From positions 1 through 47,744 of IMG/VR virus record IMGVR_UViG_3300034283_000349: a stretch of DNA of 47,744 nucleotides. One strand, written 5' to 3'. Shown here piece by piece: positions 42,229 to 47,744 of this stretch. This stretch comes from a virus. Position 1 is the stretch's first letter, and every line of letters starts with the position of its first letter. The position numbers and the translations under genes are program-made. Below the pieces are notes generated by a model, which did no database searches, was not told where the DNA came from, and saw only the letters and a program-made list of their open reading frames with translations.

Positions 42229-42446
42229 TGGTTAGTATTACTACTGAGGTCGATGTTTATCTTGAAGATTTTGATGATGAAGATCTGATCAAAGAACTTG
42301 AATCGAGAAATTACTACGTGAGTAAAGGAACCGAGGATTGTAGAACTCCACTCGAACTTCTATATGAAGCATGGGTCTATAAAACTGGTGATTATGAAGA
42401 TCTATTTCGGAAATTTTGCCAAGAAAACATTGGGAGGAGTTTTTAA
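42228..42446 (+). CDS. 72-aa acidic early protein
   Basis: Product MVSITTEVDVYLEDFDDEDL, then IKELESRNYYVSKGTEDCRT and a helical end (PLELLYEAWVYKTGDYEDLF). The pattern EVDVYLEDFDDEDLIKELE..Y is familiar from small unannotated proteins of many phages and prophages. Function unknown. It is coupled by one-base overlaps on both sides, so the three genes from 42004 form one translational unit. Confidence 0.75.
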   Translation: MVSITTEVDVYLEDFDDEDLIKELESRNYYVSKGTEDCRTPLELLYEAWVYKTGDYEDLFRKFCQENIGRSF

Positions 42447-42616
42447 TGAGTACATCTATCCACGATCAGGAACTCGACCAACATTTCGAGAAAGTCGAAA
42501 GCGAGATGACCAAACAAGAAGTAACAGAAACTCCTGTTGTGTTTTTCCGATTCAACGAGGAAAAGGACAACCCACTACTTACTTGGACGTGGCACGGTAA
42601 ACCCCATCGAAGTTGA
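42446..42616 (+). CDS. 56-aa early protein overlapping the cyclase gene tail
   Basis: Starts at ATG 42446 with GGGAGGAG just upstream; product MSTSIHDQELDQHFEKVESE, ending TPVVFFRFNEEKDNPLLTWT plus WHGKPHRS. No known family. Its last 38 bases overlap, on the opposite strand, the 3' end of the adenylate cyclase gene, and no terminator separates the two convergent operons. Confidence 0.7.
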   Translation: MSTSIHDQELDQHFEKVESEMTKQEVTETPVVFFRFNEEKDNPLLTWTWHGKPHRS

Positions 42617-44630
42617 CAGGAGGTTCGCCCTCCATGCGCTCGAGCATCATGTCATAGTAATTTACCAACTCTCCTTGCCAGCACTTCTTTAAGTCGCTGG
42701 CAAACTTTTTAGCAATTTCCCAATTTCCGCTGCGGTAAAATCCTAAGAATTTCTTATGTTGTAATTCACCAGCAGCATCAAAGAATGGGAATGCTGTATA
42801 TATTCTAGCAGGTTCTGTCTTACCTTTTACAGCAATTAGATCAAGTTCTACTACTTGGTATACATCCCCAACCAATTCGGCAGTTTGTGGTCCGAGGACG
42901 AGTTTGACTCCATAAGGTTTGGATTGACCTTCCAGACGAGCAGCCAGATTAACGCCATCCCCCAAGCAAGTATAGTCAAAACGCTGATCGCTGCCCATAT
43001 TACCAACAACCACAGTGGCAGTGTTAATACCAAGACCCATCCCAAAAGCGGGTATGCCTTCTCTAGTAACTTCTTCATTAAAAGTCTCCAAATCTTTTAG
43101 CATCTGAAAGGCAGTTCTTACTGCATCTAACGCATGCTTGTTATTATCCAACGGTGCATTCCAGAATGCCATCTGAGCATCACCGATATACTTGTCTAGT
43201 GTTCCCTTGTTCTCAAGGATTGCTCTTGTCATCACTGTCATGTAGCGATTCATAATCTTCGTAAGACCTTGAACATCTTCGCCGTAGTGCTCAGAGATCG
43301 TAGTGAAACCTCGAACGTCTGTGAACATAATCGAGAGTTCCCGAGAGTCACCACCAAGTGTCAGAAGTTCTGGTTGTCTTTGTAACTGAGCAACGAGATC
43401 TGGTGACAGATAGGTTCCGAACTGCTTCTTAATTTGCTGCTTCTGTAGATATTCAGAAATATACTTCGCGGTAAAGATGTGAATATAGATAAGAGCAATA
43501 GCAAATATGTTAAATGTTACATCGAACAGAATACCTTTGCTTGCGAACAGATACACAGGCAGATAGAAATATCCACCGAGAATCGCAGCAATATAAATTA
43601 TAGAGAATTTAAAACGAGAAAGAATGATCAATGCCAGAGCAAGACAAAGAAAAGCAGCAAGATCCGCAAGTTGACTCCAAACAGGAATCGACACAGAGTC
43701 TCCATTTATCAGAGTTTCAAGAATACTCGCCTGAAGGACGTGGGGATGTTGCGCACCTGATGGAGTCGCTACAGGGTTCGCAATTCCAGCAGCAGTTACG
43801 CCAAGAATTACAATTTTCCCATCAAGACGAGGAATATCAGAACCTAATTCAACAGATGGAAATACGTAATTGGGATTGATGAACGTTCTTCCATATTCGT
43901 CTGTCTTAATAGTTTCAAAAGAAGGAATTCGTAATGCCTCAACTCCCGTCTGATTTATCTTCGCTTGATATGACGGATCTCCAGCAGCAACACGCAGCAT
44001 CTCTAGAGCAAATGCGGGATAGTATTCGCCAGATGATTGCGCTAGAAGAGGAACTCGCCTTACGACCCCATCTGTTTCGGGTAAAGTCGATGTTATCCCA
44101 ACACCGATTGCGGCTTCTTGAAGAACTGAGACATTACTTAGAACGCATGGATATTGAGGAAGAAATTCAGTTGGTTCTCCATCGCCGACTACGGCAACGC
44201 CTGTTCTCCGAATTGTCGCACTTGCCCGCGAACAAGAGTCGCTTACAGTCTGACTCAGAACTACTGGATACTGATTTAGGGTATCCGCAAGAACTCGATC
44301 AGTCCCCATCCGATCAGACTCAGACATAAGTATAGTGCTACCAACAAGAGTAGCCCCTCTAGCATAAATGTCGCTAATAATTTGAGCATGGACCTCACGT
44401 GGAAACGGCCACTGACCATATTTCTCAATTGCTTTCTCCCCAATATTGATAGTTACAATTTGTTCAGATTGTGTCGGTGAACCGAGCATCAAATAATCAT
44501 AAAACTTCAATCTCGCGGATTCGACCAAGTATGGGTTTGATAATTTTACTACTAACAATAACGCAAAAGTAATCAGTGCCAACCATGGTGAGAGTAGAAC
44601 TTTTTTAGTTTTTTGTATAAGAGTATCCAT
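42579..44630 (-). CDS. CHASE2-domain class III adenylate cyclase (transmembrane)
   Basis: The product has 683 aa. A membrane helix (14-30) leads to an extracytoplasmic CHASE2 sensor (about 40-315: SEQIVTINIGEKAIEKYGQW, FPREVHAQIISDIYARGATL, DGVVRRVPLL), then three membrane helices (323-390), a short linker helix and the cyclase domain (about 430-610). Catalytic residues are complete: metal ligands D438 (MFTDVRGFT) and D484 (KYIGDAQMAFW), adenine-selecting K480 and D552 (RFDYT), and transition-state N561/R565 (GVNLAARLEG). Therefore it should make cAMP. Host-type sensors of this kind are usual in bacteria and rare in phages. Its start lies 26 bases inside the curlin-repeat gene upstream, giving coupled translation. 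Confidence 0.93.
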   Translation of the reverse strand: MDTLIQKTKKVLLSPWLALITFALLLVVKLSNPYLVESARLKFYDYLMLGSPTQSEQIVTINIGEKAIEKYGQWPFPREVHAQIISDIYARGATLVGSTILMSESDRMGTDRVLADTLNQYPVVLSQTVSDSCSRASATIRRTGVAVVGDGEPTEFLPQYPCVLSNVSVLQEAAIGVGITSTLPETDGVVRRVPLLAQSSGEYYPAFALEMLRVAAGDPSYQAKINQTGVEALRIPSFETIKTDEYGRTFINPNYVFPSVELGSDIPRLDGKIVILGVTAAGIANPVATPSGAQHPHVLQASILETLINGDSVSIPVWSQLADLAAFLCLALALIILSRFKFSIIYIAAILGGYFYLPVYLFASKGILFDVTFNIFAIALIYIHIFTAKYISEYLQKQQIKKQFGTYLSPDLVAQLQRQPELLTLGGDSRELSIMFTDVRGFTTISEHYGEDVQGLTKIMNRYMTVMTRAILENKGTLDKYIGDAQMAFWNAPLDNNKHALDAVRTAFQMLKDLETFNEEVTREGIPAFGMGLGINTATVVVGNMGSDQRFDYTCLGDGVNLAARLEGQSKPYGVKLVLGPQTAELVGDVYQVVELDLIAVKGKTEPARIYTAFPFFDAAGELQHKKFLGFYRSGNWEIAKKFASDLKKCWQGELVNYYDMMLERMEGEPPVNFDGVYRATSK

Positions 44631-46059
44631 TACATGGTCCAGTCGTGCATGTTATTTCCATTTTCGCAGAGTCGGCAGCGGTCAAATTATTCTGTGTGAC
44701 AGTTACACCAATTCCAGGACTATTTAGTAAAAGTTGAAATTGCTTCATAGAAGAACCTAATTGGGTGACAGATGCAGTAACTCCGCCGAATGGAGCATTA
44801 ATTTCTAAGAAGTGATTGCCAGTTCCCTGTTGTAAGGTACTGATATTATTAGTGTTTCCTAAAGCATTGATAAACAACGATTTTCCTCCAGCATCTTTTT
44901 GTTGCGCCGAGATTTGATTACCAAGACCATTGGTGATTATCTCGGCATATTTGCTGCCTTGTTGTTGTGTCAATGACAATACGTTGTTATCACCAGTAAC
45001 GGAAACTTCTGCTAAGTTCTTACCGATTGGAGTTGTTGCTGTCCCTTGATTAATAGTTATGCTGTTGCTGTTACCATTAATCGTCATTGCTTGTGCACCA
45101 TTCACACCACGGATTTGGTTCTGTTTAGAGAACTGTTCGATGTAAACAGAATTGCTAGAACCAGATACATTGATGTAGATAGAGTTTTGCGTAATTGCAT
45201 TTGTCTGATTAATCTTCAATGATTGGTTCGCGCTGATAGAAGCGAGAGGATATGTCGGAGCAGGAGGTTCAGGCGCAGGAGGTGGCGGGGCAGAAGAACC
45301 AGCATTCGGTTGAACTGGAGTAAATGCTGTGCCATTCAGCGAGGTGCTGCCTTGCAACTGGTCAATAAACAAAATTGGCGATAATGAAGTATCGCCCAGA
45401 TTGAATGACGCAAATCCTAGATTATAGTTACCATCAGCAGGAACAGTAAATACCGCTACTTGCCAACCTGTTGCACCATATGAGTTTGTCGAATAGTTAC
45501 CTGTTCCTGGATTTGTAAACCCAAGCAGCGCATAGTTTTGTGTAAGACCATTGACGGTTGGTGTTCCTGGACCGCCTGTGAGAGTTATAATTGAACCATC
45601 ATTGAATGGAACGTAATCGGTCGAAAGATATTGCCACGCAAAAGTATAGGTGACACCTGCCTGCAATGCTACACTTCTTCTGACCCAAGATGCATTAGTC
45701 GGTGTTGAGTTTCCACCAAGAGATGTAAGATAGGATCTGATACTAGAAATGTCTGAACCTTGTAAACCAAGCGATGTCATGGCAGGATCGAAGTTGACCG
45801 ACCCTGCTCCTGCTTGAACCGCAAGCATGTAAGAACCATATGGGGTAACTGTCCAACACTTACCACCACCTGGACAATAGTTAGTCATCCCAGTTGTTAC
45901 TTGAGAACCTGAACCGTTTGGACTCCAACTGTTTCTTAGAGTTGTCGAACCATTACTGACCGTCCATTCGGTATAGTTACCGTTTTCAAATCCAAGGTTT
46001 GTTTGTGCGAATGCTGGGACTGTAAAGAATAGTAAGAATAGAGCAATTAGATTTTTCAT
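44605..46059 (-). CDS. Secreted protein: jelly-roll-like domain plus curlin-type repeats
   Basis: The product has 484 aa. A clean signal peptide (MKNLIALFLLFFTVPAFA|Q) directs export. Residues 20-245 form a beta-rich carbohydrate-binding-like domain (NLGFENGNYTEWTVSNGSTT; SWVRRSVALQAGVTYTFAWQ; ILFIDQLQG). A Pro/Ala linker (about 250-270) follows, then Asn/Gln/Ser repeats of curlin type (NGNSNSITINQGTA; VTGDNNVLSLTQQQGSK; GNTNNISTLQQGTGNH), which build amyloid-like beta helices in CsgA/CsgB. Two cysteines close the C-terminus (CTTGPC). It may be deposited on the infected cell surface or on the virion. It overlaps the FecR gene by ATGA. A similar domain pairing is unknown to me. Confidence 0.8.
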   Translation of the reverse strand: MKNLIALFLLFFTVPAFAQTNLGFENGNYTEWTVSNGSTTLRNSWSPNGSGSQVTTGMTNYCPGGGKCWTVTPYGSYMLAVQAGAGSVNFDPAMTSLGLQGSDISSIRSYLTSLGGNSTPTNASWVRRSVALQAGVTYTFAWQYLSTDYVPFNDGSIITLTGGPGTPTVNGLTQNYALLGFTNPGTGNYSTNSYGATGWQVAVFTVPADGNYNLGFASFNLGDTSLSPILFIDQLQGSTSLNGTAFTPVQPNAGSSAPPPPAPEPPAPTYPLASISANQSLKINQTNAITQNSIYINVSGSSNSVYIEQFSKQNQIRGVNGAQAMTINGNSNSITINQGTATTPIGKNLAEVSVTGDNNVLSLTQQQGSKYAEIITNGLGNQISAQQKDAGGKSLFINALGNTNNISTLQQGTGNHFLEINAPFGGVTASVTQLGSSMKQFQLLLNSPGIGVTVTQNNLTAADSAKMEITCTTGPCNGYSYTKN

Positions 46060-47201
46060 CTTGCACCTGTTTCTTGCATCACAGTTATATTACCTTGTGG
46101 TCTACCAGTTCCCGATGTTGTCCACTTATCATCCATAAAGTTATAGACATCAACTAGTCCATTTTGCACCGAAACGACTTGCGCTTCGTTACCCTTCTCT
46201 AACCAGATAGTAACTGCCTGTTGTCTGTCCTCAGATAAACGAGTATACACCCATCCGACCTGAACATTCTTTTTGAATATCGGGGAAACATTAGTGTAGT
46301 AAGTTTCTGCTGGAATGTTGCCTTCATTAAATTCAGCAAAAACGTCTAGTAGTTCTTGCGGTGTTGCTGGTCGACGCATTGTCGCAGCGACTTGTTCGAC
46401 GTTATCATTTGTGCCACCATCTGGATCTTTATTGTCATCCGATGCTGCTTTAGAAGGATTGGTAAATTTCTTTAAACTATCTCTAGCAAGTTGAAGCAAA
46501 CTTTGACCGTCATCTGTTTCCAGCGAAACAAGTTGAACGTTGTTGTCCAGCGCCTTCATCAAAGGATTAACAACTACTGGTGGAGCAGGAGGAGCAAAGT
46601 TATTTTCCACAACTGTTGCTTGGAATGGTTGGTTTAACGTAACTACACCAGATGCAGTAATAACTTCAATCATACCCGTCGGACATTGAGCAGTTTGTTT
46701 TGTAATGTCTAATTCGTTATAACATTCGGGAACCAGCACGACCGTAGAACGACCTGCTTCATCAACCGACATAACGAAGTCTGTGCCACGAACTGCAATG
46801 GTAGCAGTTGGTGTGCGAATGTTTACACCTCGTGGATTTGTTTTTGCGACTTTGCCTGATGCGTATCTGACGGTGCCAAGTGCGACCCGAAGTCCAAGTT
46901 TGCCCTTCGTCTTCCCTCCCCCATCATAGACAAAGTCATCCACAAGAAGTCGAGAGTTTTCTGTAATATTGACTGTAGTCGAGTCATTAAATGTAATCCT
47001 AAATCTGCCTTGACTGTTTGTTGAAACAGTGTCCATCTTTTGAACTCTTGCACCCTTAGATGCAACTGTAGTCTTGGCGCCACGCTTAATAGCACCACCT
47101 CCTCTGAAATCTGTTATCGACCCAATATCCGCAAAGGCAGGAGTCGATAACAGAAAAATCAGTAGAAGATTAGTGACCAGTTTTGATATTAAACGTGCCA
47201 T
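46056..47201 (-). CDS. FecR-domain periplasmic protein
   Basis: The product has 381 aa from the ATG at 47201; a GTG 12 bases earlier is possible. Signal peptide MARLISKLVTNLLLIFLLST-PAFA. FecR domain at about 25-170: GSITDFRGGGAIKRGAK, RVQKMDTVSTNSQGRFRITF, NDSTTVNITENSRLLVDDFV, VNIRTPTATIAVRGTDFVMS, followed by a Pro-rich linker (NNFAPPAPPVVVNPL) and a C-terminal region without recognised fold. Bacterial FecR-domain proteins often pair with CHASE2 cyclases or kinases, so an input role to the adjacent cyclase is plausible. It overlaps the upstream curlin-repeat gene by 32 bases and ATGA-overlaps the next gene. No sigma factor (FecI) is present in the window. Confidence 0.85.
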   Translation of the reverse strand: MARLISKLVTNLLLIFLLSTPAFADIGSITDFRGGGAIKRGAKTTVASKGARVQKMDTVSTNSQGRFRITFNDSTTVNITENSRLLVDDFVYDGGGKTKGKLGLRVALGTVRYASGKVAKTNPRGVNIRTPTATIAVRGTDFVMSVDEAGRSTVVLVPECYNELDITKQTAQCPTGMIEVITASGVVTLNQPFQATVVENNFAPPAPPVVVNPLMKALDNNVQLVSLETDDGQSLLQLARDSLKKFTNPSKAASDDNKDPDGGTNDNVEQVAATMRRPATPQELLDVFAEFNEGNIPAETYYTNVSPIFKKNVQVGWVYTRLSEDRQQAVTIWLEKGNEAQVVSVQNGLVDVYNFMDDKWTTSGTGRPQGNITVMQETGAR

Positions 47202-47744
47202 TTGATCCCACACTATTAATATTGATCACAGTCTCAGATGCGCCATACTGTTGTGTTGTTACAGTGTTTAGCGAACCTGTCAGATTTACATATAGTGAGT
47301 GACCGAATGTTCCACCGAGATCGGTTTGTGTAACATCAAAGTCATTATAGTTGCCTGTCACCAGAATAGTTTGTGACGCATTTGGTGATAGTGCATCCAT
47401 GTTTACGGTGTTATTGTTGCCGTTGAACTCCATCGAGTTACGGATATTAGCACCCGAACCACGGAAAACAAACGAGTTGTTGTTACCAGTAAACTTGGCA
47501 TTCATGTCGAGTTGATTACATGAGGAGTCAGATACTTCAGTTCCACAACGGATAGTAGCAGTGTTCAAATCGCCAATTTGACGAATTGTTACATCGGCGA
47601 TTCCTTGTGCTCCTGTGTCGGATACGACACCCATATAAAGTTGGTTTCCATTGCCTGTCTGTATTGCGATAACGCTCTGGTTATCACCACGTAGGTAAAT
47701 AGGATCAAGAGTAGAACCGATAACGTTAGCAGTACCAGTTTGAA
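47170..47744 (-). CDS. Curlin-repeat protein (partial, 5' end outside window)
   Basis: The frame stays open to the right edge, and only the last 191 codons are seen. Repeats of curlin type: VIAIQTGNGNQLYM, VTIRQIGDLNTATIRCG, QLDMNAKFTGNNNSFVFRGS, MEFNGNNNTVNMD, NYNDFDVTQTDLGG, GSLNTVTTQQYGAS. The x-Q-x-G-x-x-N-x-A pattern is that of CsgA/CsgB subunits, so it is probably exported and fibre-forming. The ATG at 47634 is internal, not the start. It precedes the FecR gene and is likely co-transcribed with it. Confidence 0.8.
   Translation of the reverse strand, partial: QTGTANVIGSTLDPIYLRGDNQSVIAIQTGNGNQLYMGVVSDTGAQGIADVTIRQIGDLNTATIRCGTEVSDSSCNQLDMNAKFTGNNNSFVFRGSGANIRNSMEFNGNNNTVNMDALSPNASQTILVTGNYNDFDVTQTDLGGTFGHSLYVNLTGSLNTVTTQQYGASETVININSVGSNGTFNIKTGH

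Noticed and set aside
43934-44329. A 131-aa plus-strand ORF, Leu/Gln/Arg rich, inside the cyclase region
   Set aside because: It is antisense to the well-supported CHASE2 domain, has no ribosome binding site of note, and its composition follows from the complementary codons.
1-47744. CRISPR arrays, insertion sequences, homing endonucleases and ordinary tRNA genes
   Set aside because: I looked for spaced direct repeats, transposase-like ORFs and HNH/GIY-YIG motifs, and for tRNA cloverleafs, and found none beyond the tmRNA.

Overview
The window is part of the genome of a T4-like contractile-tailed phage (myovirus). Evidence: it carries recognisable T4-type baseplate genes (8, 6, 25, 5, 27, 53, 48, 26), head completion gene 4, a tape measure gene, and the conserved replication and late-transcription block 33-59-32. 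It also has phage early promoters, T4-type late promoter octamers and very tight gene packing. The host is most likely an alphaproteobacterium, probably marine. This is inferred mainly from a phage-encoded, circularly permuted two-piece tmRNA gene whose tag (ANDNVAFALAA) starts with the ANDN typical of alphaproteobacterial tags. The exact host cannot be fixed from the sequence; SAR11-type myophages are a reasonable first comparison.

Layout. (1) 1-20763, minus strand: a late structural operon. It runs from a divergent late-promoter region at 20765-20803 leftwards through gp48, gp53, a gp27 hub with a C-terminal M23 peptidase, a gp5 split into two genes (OB fold plus GH19 lysozyme, then beta-helix plus M15 peptidase), gp25, gp6, a large wedge protein at the gp7 position, a small structural protein, an enlarged gp8, and a DUF4815-like giant structural protein cut by the window edge. 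(2) 20803-26068, plus strand: gp4, a probable gp2-like protein, a tail-tube-fold protein, gp26, a gp51-like chaperone ORF apparently reached by -1 frameshifting, and the tape measure. A bidirectional terminator at 26070-26097 separates this from region 3. (3) 26102-31951, minus strand: gp32, a 54-aa gene, gp59, gp33, a SleB-type cell-wall hydrolase, the permuted tmRNA with a nested Fe-S-like ORF, an MGME1-like nuclease, PhoH and small proteins. (4) 31966-41617, minus strand: an accessory operon with a GTG-started SAM methyltransferase, five radical-SAM genes joined by overlaps, an SGNH-like protein and a carbamoyltransferase. (5) 41711-42616, plus strand: four tiny early genes from two strong promoters. 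(6) 42579-47744, minus strand: an operon with a curlin-repeat protein (cut by the right edge), a FecR-domain protein, a second secreted curlin-repeat protein and a CHASE2 class III adenylate cyclase.

How the parts work together. Regions 1 and 2 build the baseplate and tail; the hub carries three chemically different wall-cutting domains for entry. Region 3 supplies DNA replication and recombination (gp32, gp59, nuclease), the switch to late transcription (gp33) and possibly ribosome rescue (tmRNA). Regions 4 and 6 look like host-takeover or modification modules: a multi-enzyme radical-SAM pathway of unknown product, and an envelope or extracellular-fibre module coupled to cAMP signalling. The strongest candidates for undescribed biology are the radical-SAM cluster, the FecR/curlin/adenylate cyclase operon, the tmRNA with its nested ORF, and the gp26/gp51 frameshift cassette.
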